This document shows positions 54,165 to 61,811 of a DNA stretch of 64,000 nt, in pieces. Position numbers and translations under genes: made by a program. Location of the stretch: the NCBI GenBank assembly GCA_002337045.1, contig DDFF01000006.1:496001-560000 (forward strand), read 5' to 3'. Below the pieces are notes generated by a model. That model saw nothing but the letters and a program-made list of their open reading frames with translations, was not told where the DNA came from and searched no databases. Numbering within the stretch: the first letter of the stretch is position 1; each line of letters opens with the position of its first letter. Origin of the DNA: Bacteroidetes bacterium UBA1935. Its GTDB lineage: Bacteria > Bacteroidota > Bacteroidia > Chitinophagales > Chitinophagaceae.

Positions 54165-54836
54165 CTATTTAAACCTAACCTGACAAATCCATTCACAATA
54201 GCTGTTTTGGGTTATGTCATCAATGGCTACATAGGTATATCCCATCCATTTAGTAGGTTGTATAACAGCTTTCCTCAGGCTTTTGTTGATGGCCTGATAT
54301 AATAATTCGGCACAGTACAATTTATCATCGTTTGATATATCAAATTGCAGGTCGAATTTCTTGTGCTGGTTGTAATAGCTGCGTGTAACACTTGCAAGGC
54401 TATCTATCTGAGCAGGTGTAAAGCGATAACGCAAAATGCCTATGCCACTGTTGTGCAATGGTGATGCCCATGCCTGTATATTGTCGCGGCGCAGCACCTC
54501 GTCGGGATTATCTTCCCCGCCAATGCTATGGTAGATGTAGGGTTTACCACCCTCAATCAGTACAATCCCGCAGTGAGAATAAGTTTTGTCTTTCCTGTTT
54601 GCCTCCCTGAACATCTCGCTTGTCATGTCGTTGCCAGTACGTACTACAATGTCGCCATTCTGCAAAAGGCCTTCGCAAGAGTCTATAAGATGCAGATTGT
54701 ATGGGTTGGCAGCCATGGCTGCAATGCTGTGTTCATCTTGCCTGCCTGTTGCCTTATAATACCAAAAAGCTATTCCTGCAGCCAATAGGGCTGCAGATGC
54801 AATCAGTAAGCGGGTATGTTTTGACTTAGGTATCAA
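54165..54836 (-). CDS. YiiX/YebB-like permuted papain (NlpC/P60-type) hydrolase
   Basis: The 223-residue protein has an N-terminal membrane anchor (LLIASAALLAAGIAFWYY) and a cysteine hydrolase domain with GDIVVRTGND, the His in TYSHCGIVLI, and the Cys in KLYCAELLYQA. The reversed His-then-Cys order marks the permuted YiiX/YebB-like class. Members act on lipids or peptidoglycan-type amides; the substrate here is unknown. The start appears to be TTG 54836, with a TAATTTTG -7 element at 54844-54851, implying a nearly leaderless mRNA. Confidence 0.82.
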   Translation of the reverse strand: MIPKSKHTRLLIASAALLAAGIAFWYYKATGRQDEHSIAAMAANPYNLHLIDSCEGLLQNGDIVVRTGNDMTSEMFREANRKDKTYSHCGIVLIEGGKPYIYHSIGGEDNPDEVLRRDNIQAWASPLHNSGIGILRYRFTPAQIDSLASVTRSYYNQHKKFDLQFDISNDDKLYCAELLYQAINKSLRKAVIQPTKWMGYTYVAIDDITQNSYCEWICQVRFK

Positions 54837-54843
54837 TGTATTG

Positions 54844-54851
54844 CAAAATTA
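54844..54851 (-). promoter_or_regulatory. -7 promoter element of the YiiX-like gene
   Basis: The minus strand reads TAATTTTG (TAnnTTTG), 7 nt upstream of the TTG start at 54836. It is paired with a divergent element at 54877-54884. Confidence 0.4.
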
Positions 54852-54876
54852 GCCAATAGTTTAGGTACTACAGCCT

Positions 54877-54884
54877 TAACTTTG
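54877..54884 (+). promoter_or_regulatory. -7 promoter element of the UbiD-family gene
   Basis: TAACTTTG matches TAnnTTTG, 55 nt before ATG 54940. Confidence 0.45.
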
Positions 54885-54939
54885 CGATGCACAATGAACG
54901 ATATGGAAGCATATTTGTTATAATTGTGCAATTGGTATT

Positions 54940-56844
54940 ATGGCACATAAATCATTAAGGGCATTTGTAGATGCACTGGATAAGGCGGGCGAACTGGTAA
55001 GGATTAAGACTTTTGTAGATCCTGTACTGGAAATAGCAGAAATAACGGACAGGATTTCTAAAACACCTGAATGGAACAAGGCATTGTTGTTTGAAAATAC
55101 AGGTACAGACTTCCCATTGTTGATAAACAGTATGGGTAATGAACGCCGCATGTGTATGGCACTGGGTGTAGACGACCTGGATGATGTGGCAAGAGATATA
55201 GAAAGCCTGCTGAAAACAATCACAGCGCCTAAAAACGGCTTGCTGGAAAAACTGGCTATGCTGCCACAACTGGGCAAGTTTGCATCATGGATGCCGAAGG
55301 TAGTGAGCGGACGTGGAGAGTGTCAGCAGGTGGTGATGGATAAGCCTGATTTATCGAAATTGCCGATATTGAAATGCTGGCCAAAAGATGGGGGGCGTTT
55401 TGTAACGCTGCCTGCTATCCATACCAGAGATTTACTGAATGGTACGCGCAACATAGGTATGTACCGCATGCAGGTATTTACCGAAACCATGACGGGTATG
55501 CACTGGCACAAACACAAAGTAAGTGCGCGCCACTACAACGAATACAAGAAGCAGGGTAAGATAATGCCTGTAGCGGTAGCACTTGGTGGCGACCCTGTAT
55601 ATACATATGCAGCAACTGCACCACTGCCTGAAAATGTGGATGAATACATGTTGGCGGGTTTCCTGCGCAAGAAGCGTGTGGAACTGGTGAAGTGTATAAC
55701 ACAACCTGAAATAGAAGTACCTGCGGATGCAGACATCATAATAGAAGGCTATGTAGACCCGAATGAAGAACTGATATGGGAAGGCCCGTTTGGTGATCAC
55801 ACAGGCTATTATTCACTGCCCGATTTCTATCCGCGTTTCCATGTTACAGCCATCACGCACAAGAAAGATGCGATATACCCTGCAACCATTGTAGGTATAC
55901 CACCACAGGAAGATGCATGGATAGGCAAAGCAACAGAACGTATATTCCTTGCACCTATCAAAATGACGATGGTGCCCGAGATAAAAGATATGAACATGCC
56001 TGTAGAAGGCGTGTTTCATAACCTTGTAATTACCACCATTGATAAAGAATATGCAGGGCAAGGACAGAAAGTAATGAATGCCATGTGGGGTGCTGGGCAG
56101 ATGATGTTTAACAAGATACTGGTACTGGCAGATGGCAAGGTGAAGATTGATGATTACAAGACATTGGCCAAGTATGTGTTTGATAATGTGAACCCTGCAA
56201 CGGATATATACTTCAGCCAGGGGCCAATGGATGTACTGGACCATAGCTGCAGCAAGCTGGGCTTTGGCGGCAAGATGTGTATAGACGGTACGAAGAAATG
56301 GGAAGAGGAAATGACAATGCCACTCACACCGTTCAAACTGAATGTTGCATTTAATGCTACTGCATTGCAAAAGCAATACCCCGAAATAGCATCGCTGAAT
56401 GATAAGCTGGCACGTGAATGGGAAATACCTGTACTATTTGTAGCGATGGATAAACAACGCAAAGGGCATGTGGAAGAGCTGCATGCTACGCTGTGTAAAG
56501 AGGAAGGCTTGCGGGGTATAAAAATGATACTATACGTAGAGCATACAGTAGATGCTAATGATATAGCAGACGTATTGTGGAGGTTCTGCAACAATCTGGA
56601 CCCTCGTCGTGACCATTTTTATGGTGGTGCAGATAAATTGATACTGGGACTAGATGGTACAAGAAAAACAAAAGCACTGGATGGTTTTGAACGCCCGTGG
56701 CCGAATGTTATTGCGGCAGATGCAAAAACAATAGCAGTAGTAGATGCTAAGTGGAATGAATTGAATCTTGGAGCACTTATAAAATCGCCTTCGCTGAAAT
56801 ATCAACACCAGATGTATGGTGAAGAAGCACAAGTGATGGAATAG
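54940..56844 (+). CDS. UbiD-family decarboxylase (probably menaquinone biosynthesis)
   Basis: The 634-residue enzyme belongs to the prenylated-FMN-dependent UbiD family. Family features include HWHKHKVSARHYNEY, MPVAVALGGDPVYTYAA, WEGPFGDHTGYYSLPDFYPRFHVTAITH, and ATIVGIPPQEDAWIGKATERIFL. It is longer than E. coli UbiD (about 497), with an extra C-terminal region. A prenyltransferase-like partner (UbiX) is not nearby. In Bacteroidota such genes are usually annotated as menaquinone biosynthesis decarboxylase; the actual substrate is not determined here. Confidence 0.88.
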   Translation: MAHKSLRAFVDALDKAGELVRIKTFVDPVLEIAEITDRISKTPEWNKALLFENTGTDFPLLINSMGNERRMCMALGVDDLDDVARDIESLLKTITAPKNGLLEKLAMLPQLGKFASWMPKVVSGRGECQQVVMDKPDLSKLPILKCWPKDGGRFVTLPAIHTRDLLNGTRNIGMYRMQVFTETMTGMHWHKHKVSARHYNEYKKQGKIMPVAVALGGDPVYTYAATAPLPENVDEYMLAGFLRKKRVELVKCITQPEIEVPADADIIIEGYVDPNEELIWEGPFGDHTGYYSLPDFYPRFHVTAITHKKDAIYPATIVGIPPQEDAWIGKATERIFLAPIKMTMVPEIKDMNMPVEGVFHNLVITTIDKEYAGQGQKVMNAMWGAGQMMFNKILVLADGKVKIDDYKTLAKYVFDNVNPATDIYFSQGPMDVLDHSCSKLGFGGKMCIDGTKKWEEEMTMPLTPFKLNVAFNATALQKQYPEIASLNDKLAREWEIPVLFVAMDKQRKGHVEELHATLCKEEGLRGIKMILYVEHTVDANDIADVLWRFCNNLDPRRDHFYGGADKLILGLDGTRKTKALDGFERPWPNVIAADAKTIAVVDAKWNELNLGALIKSPSLKYQHQMYGEEAQVME

Positions 56845-56865
56845 CTTCATAAACTGATAATGTAT

Positions 56866-56897
56866 AATACCTGCCCGCAAAGGCAGGTATTTTTTTA
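56866..56897 (+). terminator. rho-independent terminator of the UbiD-family gene
   Basis: AATACCTGCC and GGCAGGTATT form a 10-bp stem, followed by a TTTTTT run. Confidence 0.92.
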
Positions 56898-56942
56898 TTG
56901 GTACAATAGAATGTGCATATTTGTGTTATATAAATACATTGT

Positions 56943-57344
56943 ATGAGCAACGAACAGAAGAAACGCGTAACTGGTATTGGTGGCATATTTGTAAAAAGTA
57001 ATGACCCTGAACACTTGCGCAACTGGTACAACAAACATCTGGGTTTTAATGCCAATCAATATGGTGCAACTTTTGAATGGCTGAAAGTAGAAAAGCCTGA
57101 AGAAAAAGGCACTACGGTATGGAGCACGTTCAAAAACAGCTCGGACTATTTCACGCCATCGCAGAAAGAGTATATGATAAACCTGCGTGTGGAAGACCTT
57201 GAATGGCTACTTGCAGAACTGCGCAAAGAAGGTATAGAACAGATAGGTGAAATGCAGGTGTATGACTACGGCAAGTTTGCGCACATAGTAGACCCTGAAG
57301 GTACGAAGATAGAGCTGTGGGAACCTGTTGATGAGAAGCTGTAG
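56943..57344 (+). CDS. VOC family protein (glyoxalase/dioxygenase fold)
   Basis: The 133-residue protein shows the two beta-alpha-beta-beta-beta units of the VOC fold: GIGGIFVKSNDPEHLRNWYNKHLGF and YMINLRVEDLEWLLAELRKEGI with GKFAHIVDPEGTKIELWEP near the end. The final E in KIELWE is a usual metal ligand; the substrate is unknown. Confidence 0.87.
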   Translation: MSNEQKKRVTGIGGIFVKSNDPEHLRNWYNKHLGFNANQYGATFEWLKVEKPEEKGTTVWSTFKNSSDYFTPSQKEYMINLRVEDLEWLLAELRKEGIEQIGEMQVYDYGKFAHIVDPEGTKIELWEPVDEKL

Positions 57345-57431
57345 GTAAACATATTAATATCAAATTTGGTGTTGAAAAAAGCATTTACCCAAATTGCTGT
57401 ATTTTCACACTCGGAAGCAAAAACATTAATT

Positions 57432-58433
57432 GTGAAAGCCATTATCCCGGTTGCCGGTGCAGGTACCAAACTCCGCCCGCTTACTTATACACAGCCTAAG
57501 GCGCTGATACCTATCGCGGGTAAAACTATCCTTAGTGTAATAGTAGACCAACTGCTGGAGGCAGGTGTTACAGAGTTTGTGTTTGTAATAGGCTACCTCG
57601 GCGAAAAGATTCAGCGATATATTGCTAAAACATACCCCAATCTTTCTTACACCATCGTAACACAGGAAGACAGACGTGGTACGGGTCATGCCATATGGCT
57701 TACAAAAGACGCCGTGAAAGATGAGGAAGTGATAATAGTACTGGGCGATACTGTGTGCGACTATAATGTAAAAGATATACTAAACCATAGCACATCACAG
57801 ATAGGTGTAAAGAAAGTAGATGACCCTCGTAGTTTCGGGGTAGTGGAGCTTGATAATAAAGACATGGTATTGAAAGCGGTAGAAAAACCATTGATACCAA
57901 AGTCGAACATGGCAATGGTGGGCATCTACTGTATCAAAGAAACAAAAGCACTGTATGCTGCTCTTGAAAAGCATGTAGGTAGCAAGCTGGATGAAGAAGG
58001 CGAATACCACCTGACCAATGCGCTGCAGTACATGATAGAAGGTGGTATTAAGTTTGAAGCCTTCAGAGTAAATAACTGGTTTGATTGCGGTAAGAAAGAA
58101 ACATTGCTATCTACCAATGCTACGCTGCTGAAAGAAATAAGCGAAGAGCGCGGCGAAGACCAGAAGCCATATAATCATGGTACAAGCGTCATCATACCGC
58201 CTGTAAGCATTGCAGAAGGTTGCAAGCTTCACAATTCTATCATAGGCCCTAATGTAACGATAGGCGAGTTTACGAATGTACAGTCTTCCATCATCAAAGA
58301 TTCTATTATCGGTTCTTATGCAGAGCTGGAAGAAGTAGTACTGCATTCATCCATCATAGGTAGTGATGCTTTTGTACGCGGTCTCAGCCAGAGCCTCAAT
58401 ATAGGTGACAATACAGAGATAGACTTGGGCTAG
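57432..58433 (+). CDS. sugar-phosphate nucleotidyltransferase with left-handed beta-helix tail
   Basis: The 333-residue enzyme has the nucleotidyltransferase motif KAIIPVAGAGTKLRPLTYTQPKAL, then GRGTGHAIW-like QEDRRGTGHAIW, and a C-terminal hexapeptide-repeat region (HNSIIGPNVTIGEFTNV, SSIIKDSIIGSYAE). It likely activates glucose-1-phosphate or a related sugar for polysaccharide synthesis. I chose GTG 57432; the only longer option is a TTG at 57366 that adds 22 residues not typical of the family. It overlaps the convergent HDAC-like gene by 4 nt. Confidence 0.87.
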   Translation: MKAIIPVAGAGTKLRPLTYTQPKALIPIAGKTILSVIVDQLLEAGVTEFVFVIGYLGEKIQRYIAKTYPNLSYTIVTQEDRRGTGHAIWLTKDAVKDEEVIIVLGDTVCDYNVKDILNHSTSQIGVKKVDDPRSFGVVELDNKDMVLKAVEKPLIPKSNMAMVGIYCIKETKALYAALEKHVGSKLDEEGEYHLTNALQYMIEGGIKFEAFRVNNWFDCGKKETLLSTNATLLKEISEERGEDQKPYNHGTSVIIPPVSIAEGCKLHNSIIGPNVTIGEFTNVQSSIIKDSIIGSYAELEEVVLHSSIIGSDAFVRGLSQSLNIGDNTEIDLG

Positions 58434-59335
58434 AGATTGTATACATCTTTCGCTATGCGATAGGTGTTGCAATGCGCTGCAACGATGTGTTTTACATCAG
58501 GAGAATAACCGCCACCCATTGCGGTCGCTACAGGTATCTTGTGTTTTTTACAAAGATTGTAAACTACATAATCCCGCTCTGCACATTCATCTATAGATAG
58601 CTGCAACTTGCCGAATTTGTCTGTAGCCAAAACATCTACACCTGATAGGTAAAACACTATGTCTGGTTTTACAGTGTTAATCAGTTTGGGTAAAGTATCA
58701 TTCAGGATACTGAGATATTCACTGCCTGTAGTGCCGTCCTTCAGTCCTATATCAATATGGCTCTGTTCTTTATGAAACGGATAGTTGTGCTGCCCGTGCA
58801 TACTGAAAGTAAATACATCTTCCCTACCAGTGAATAATGCTGCAGTGCCATTCCCCTGATGCACATCCAGATCAACAATCAATATTTTCTTTACTAATGC
58901 TCGTTGCAATAGATAGTTAGCAGCTACTGCGAAATCATTCAGCAGGCAAAAGCCCTCACCTTTGTTGGCAAATGCATGGTGTGTACCACCGGCTACATTC
59001 AGTGATGCGCCATATTGCAAGGCATATTCTGCACACATGATACTCCCTTTGCAGATGCGTACCTCACGCTCTACCAATTGTGCAGATAACGGAAATCCGA
59101 TGGCCCGCATTTCTTTGTCGGTAAGCTGCAGGGTTTTCATCCGATGCCAATAGTCATTATCGTGGGTCAGCAGTATAGTTTCCTCGTCAAGTGGTTCTGG
59201 GGCAAAGAGATTGTCTTGTGTTATAATGGCTTCGTACAGCAATTGTGCAGGTATCAGCTCATACTTTTCCATAGGGAAGCGATGCCCGGCAGGTAGCGGG
59301 TGTGCATATAACGTATGGTAGGCAATTTTGAGCAT
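58430..59335 (-). CDS. histone deacetylase/acetoin utilisation-like zinc amidohydrolase
   Basis: The 301-residue arginase-fold protein shows the catalytic His pair in GGTHHAFA, the zinc ligands in DLDVHQGNGTA and SGVDVLATDKFG, and GGGYSP near the end. Bacterial members deacetylate small amines, acetyl-polyamines or lysines. I chose ATG 59335 (MLKIAYHTLYAHPLPAGHRFP, matching the family N-terminus); the longer frame to 59458 would overlap the tmRNA gene and its promoter. Confidence 0.88.
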   Translation of the reverse strand: MLKIAYHTLYAHPLPAGHRFPMEKYELIPAQLLYEAIITQDNLFAPEPLDEETILLTHDNDYWHRMKTLQLTDKEMRAIGFPLSAQLVEREVRICKGSIMCAEYALQYGASLNVAGGTHHAFANKGEGFCLLNDFAVAANYLLQRALVKKILIVDLDVHQGNGTAALFTGREDVFTFSMHGQHNYPFHKEQSHIDIGLKDGTTGSEYLSILNDTLPKLINTVKPDIVFYLSGVDVLATDKFGKLQLSIDECAERDYVVYNLCKKHKIPVATAMGGGYSPDVKHIVAAHCNTYRIAKDVYNL

Positions 59336-59382
59336 TGTAAAAGCGACTGCCAATTTAACAATATAAAGCGGTGGTTGTTTTG

Positions 59383-59390
59383 TATCTTTG
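59383..59390 (+). promoter_or_regulatory. -7 promoter element of the tmRNA gene
   Basis: TATCTTTG (exact TAnnTTTG) lies 24 nt upstream of the mature tmRNA 5' end, leaving a short leader for RNase P to remove. Confidence 0.55.
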
Positions 59391-59414
59391 CAATAGTTCT
59401 TTGAAAAAAGACCC

Positions 59415-59779
59415 GGGGCCGACTGGTTTTGACAGCATAGGGCAGGGTAAGTAAGCATGTCGTGCGTTGGATAATTAGCACGTAAATCTGAATATTCAAC
59501 TTTTGACTGGCGAATCTAATTACGCCATGGCTGCCTAATTAATTTAGCGCAACCATTATGGCCGCGGATGGCTTTGGCCTGTTGACGTCACCGCCGCCTA
59601 ACTCAACTCTCAATAGGATAGCCTCGTGATGCTGCGCTCGCTTGGCGAAACTCAAAGCAGATAGGAAGTTTGTAGGTTTGTCCCGTTCCGGCAATCTTCC
59701 GAAATCAAATTCAGGAATACACATGTAGAAAGCTTATTGGGCATATGTTTGGACGCGGGTTCGAATCCCGCCGGTTCCA
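59415..59779 (+). ncRNA. ssrA: transfer-messenger RNA
   Basis: tmRNA rescues stalled ribosomes with SmpB and tags the truncated protein for degradation. The 5' end GGGGCCG (59415-59421) pairs with CGGTTCC (59772-59778) as the tRNA-like acceptor stem; A59779 is the discriminator and CCA is not encoded. The 3' T-arm is GCGGG-TTCGAAT-CCCGC. The tag frame runs from GGC 59509 to TAA 59536-59538 and encodes GESNYAMAA, close to the GENNYALAA-type tags of Bacteroidota. The 3' end of this gene is the likely attachment site of the element that follows. Confidence 0.96.
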
Positions 59780-59801
59780 CTTTTACAGTATCAAACGAAA
59801 C

Positions 59802-59838
59802 AAAAAGCCTTGAAATCATTGATTTTAGGGCTTTTTTG
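59802..59838 (+). terminator. terminator of the tmRNA gene
   Basis: AAAAAGCC ... GGGCTTTTTT form an imperfect hairpin with an AT-rich stem extension, followed by GTTTTTT, 22 nt after the tmRNA end. Confidence 0.75.
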
Positions 59839-59880
59839 TTTTTTGACATTCTCAAAATTCACAATAATTCTCAAAATCTT

Positions 59881-59925
59881 GGTGAGTAATTCGGTGAGTA
59901 AATTTTCACAAAATATTTACTCACC
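59881..59925. repeat. direct and inverted GGTGAGTAA repeats between ssrA and the integrase
   Basis: GGTGAGTAA occurs twice in direct orientation (59881-59889, 59893-59901) and once inverted as TTACTCACC (59917-59925). A second pair, TCTCAAAAT, occurs twice between 59850 and 59880. Such spaced repeats beside an att site are typical integrase arm-type sites (inference). Confidence 0.5.
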
Positions 59926-60026
59926 AGAAAGCGTATAACTCATTGATAATAAACATGTTTAGCTGTTAAACATCTTGTTGCCGAACAACTACATAAGGAA
60001 CTTTGTAACCATAAAAATGTAGTTAT

Positions 60027-61262
60027 ATGTTAGAGCAAACGCTTGGTATTTTATTTTACCAAAAGAAGCAAAAAAACTATTCAAAAGGCAATGTGCCTAT
60101 TTACCTACGCATAACCGTAAATGGTCAGCGTATCGAAATTGCAACCAAACAGTCTTGTGAACCTGAACGTTGGAATACACAAGCCCAGCGAGTACGAGGC
60201 ACAAACGAGGTAAGCAGGAGTATCAATGCAATGTTAGATACCTTAGAAAGGCAGGTACACGACACACGCAGAACACTAATTGAAGCACATATACCTATCA
60301 CCGCAGATAATCTCAAAAATGCACTCACTGGACAGGGCGAACGTCCTAAAATGCTCTTAGAAGTATTTGCAGAACATAACAGACAAATGGCTGTATTAGC
60401 AAATAGGGAATACTCCCCCGCAACCGTTACCAGATATGAAACCACATTGGAACACACCCGCAAATTTTTACAATGGAAATATAAAGTAACAGACATCGAG
60501 ATTACAGCCCTGACATACTCCTTTGCTACTGAATTTGAGTTTTACCTCAAAAGTGAACGCAAGTGCAACCATAATAGTGCAATAAAGTATATCGGCAATA
60601 TGCGTAAGATTGTCAATTTCTGCATGAAAAGCGGCTGGCTACAAAAAGACCCGTTTTTTGGCTATAAAATGGCTAAAAGAGAGGTGGTGAGGGAATACCT
60701 TACTGAAACAGAGATACAGGAATTACAGGGAAAACAATTCGTAATAGACCGATTGAGCCAAGTCAGAGATATATTCCTATTTAGTTGTTATACTGGGCTT
60801 GCATTCATAGACGTTTTTCAGCTACGATCTGAACAGATTGCAAAAGGCGTAGATGGTAACCTTTGGATATTTACCAGCCGTCAAAAGACAGACACTCCAA
60901 CAAGGATACCACTTTTACCACAGGCACAACTAATCTTAGAAAAATATAAGGATAATCCTAAGTGCATTAATGAGGGGAAAATATTGCCGATACTTAGTAA
61001 TCAGAAAATGAATGCTTATCTGAAAGAGATTGCAGACTTATGCGGCATTCACAAAACGCTTACTTTTCATATTGCCCGACACACATTCGCCACAACGATA
61101 ACCCTTAGCAATGGTGTACCTATAGAGACCGTTAGCAAAATGTTAGGTCATAAGAGCATCAAAATAACACAGCACTATGCCAAGATTATTGACAAGAAAG
61201 TAAGTGAGGATATGCTCATATTAAAAAGTCGGTTACAAATGAGACAAAGCCCCGCAAAATAG
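60027..61262 (+). CDS. tyrosine recombinase/integrase (phage integrase SAM-like, Bacteroidota type)
   Basis: The 411-residue protein has an N-terminal arm-binding domain (about 1-100, with YLRITVNGQRIEIATKQSCEPERWN), a SAM-like core-binding domain (about 105-215), and a C-terminal catalytic domain with Lys287 in SRQKTDTPTRIPL, HIAR (H348, R351), GHKS (H375) and Tyr384 in QHYAK. The usual Arg in the first motif reads CYTGLAFIDV, with Ala at 259, as in some Bacteroidota integrases of this branch. It lies 247 nt downstream of the tmRNA gene and reads away from it, suggesting it drove insertion there. Its terminator overlaps its stop codon. Confidence 0.92.
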   Translation: MLEQTLGILFYQKKQKNYSKGNVPIYLRITVNGQRIEIATKQSCEPERWNTQAQRVRGTNEVSRSINAMLDTLERQVHDTRRTLIEAHIPITADNLKNALTGQGERPKMLLEVFAEHNRQMAVLANREYSPATVTRYETTLEHTRKFLQWKYKVTDIEITALTYSFATEFEFYLKSERKCNHNSAIKYIGNMRKIVNFCMKSGWLQKDPFFGYKMAKREVVREYLTETEIQELQGKQFVIDRLSQVRDIFLFSCYTGLAFIDVFQLRSEQIAKGVDGNLWIFTSRQKTDTPTRIPLLPQAQLILEKYKDNPKCINEGKILPILSNQKMNAYLKEIADLCGIHKTLTFHIARHTFATTITLSNGVPIETVSKMLGHKSIKITQHYAKIIDKKVSEDMLILKSRLQMRQSPAK

Positions 61263-61275
61263 CAGGGCTTTTATT
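61246..61275 (+). terminator. terminator overlapping the integrase stop
   Basis: AAAGCCCCGC and GCAGGGCTTT pair around the TAG stop codon and are followed by TTATTATATTT. Confidence 0.8.
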
Positions 61276-61296
61276 ATATTTAATGCAAAATATTAT

Positions 61297-61539
61297 ATGA
61301 ATTCTATTGACACACTAACAGTCGAGGATATTCTAAATACAGATGAAATGAAAATTTCTAACGGTGAAATTTTGTCAGGAAAGGAATATTTAGACAGAGC
61401 AATTAATGCCTTTGAATTAAATCCGTGCGATTATTACACTGCTTTTAAGGTGTTGAAGTCGGTTGCAAAAGGGCATGATGCAAATCTTATAGTTGAAGAA
61501 ATAAAAGCATTCTGGAACAATTTGGAGGACAAGTATTAA
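61297..61539 (+). CDS. small protein of unknown function in the island
   Basis: The 80-residue product (MNSIDTLTVEDILNTDEMK start) is acidic and predicted mostly helical, with no signal peptide or membrane segment. The middle (KEYLDRAINAFELNP) could be an amphipathic helix. I recognise no family. It starts 35 nt after the integrase stop, behind its terminator, and precedes another 80-residue ORF by 11 nt, so both may belong to the DUF262 transcription unit. Confidence 0.55.
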   Translation: MNSIDTLTVEDILNTDEMKISNGEILSGKEYLDRAINAFELNPCDYYTAFKVLKSVAKGHDANLIVEEIKAFWNNLEDKY

Positions 61540-61550
61540 AACAAACAAAC

Positions 61551-61793
61551 ATGGACAAATTCAGCCTAATGATAAAAAGAAAGGGGCAGATAACTTTTGA
61601 ACTACATAGTGAACCCGAAGCCACTTTTATTCCTCGTATTGGAGAGAAAGTTGAACTAAAAATAGGTTCGACTGGTTACTTCTTTGAGATAATAGATGTG
61701 ATTTATCCTCTTAGTATAGGAGCAAATATTGCGGAGATATATGCCCTCGAAATTGACACTACAACAGATTATTTAGCAAAACTGAACTCTTAG
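61551..61793 (+). CDS. small beta-rich protein of unknown function in the island
   Basis: The 80-residue product (MDKFSLMIKRKGQITFELHS start) is predicted mainly beta-strand (KGQITFELH, GEKVELKIGSTGYFFEIIDVIY) with no transmembrane part. It lies 11 nt after the first small ORF and 18 nt before the DUF262 gene, on the same strand, so it is probably co-translated with the large protein. It could be a partner, immunity or regulatory subunit (inference). I recognise no family. Confidence 0.6.
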   Translation: MDKFSLMIKRKGQITFELHSEPEATFIPRIGEKVELKIGSTGYFFEIIDVIYPLSIGANIAEIYALEIDTTTDYLAKLNS

Positions 61794-61811
61794 CATCAGC
61801 AACTACACAAT

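Noticed and set aside
59336..59458. A 41-residue N-terminal extension of the HDAC-like protein
   Set aside because: It would overlap the tmRNA gene and promoter; the family N-terminus begins at the ATG 59335.
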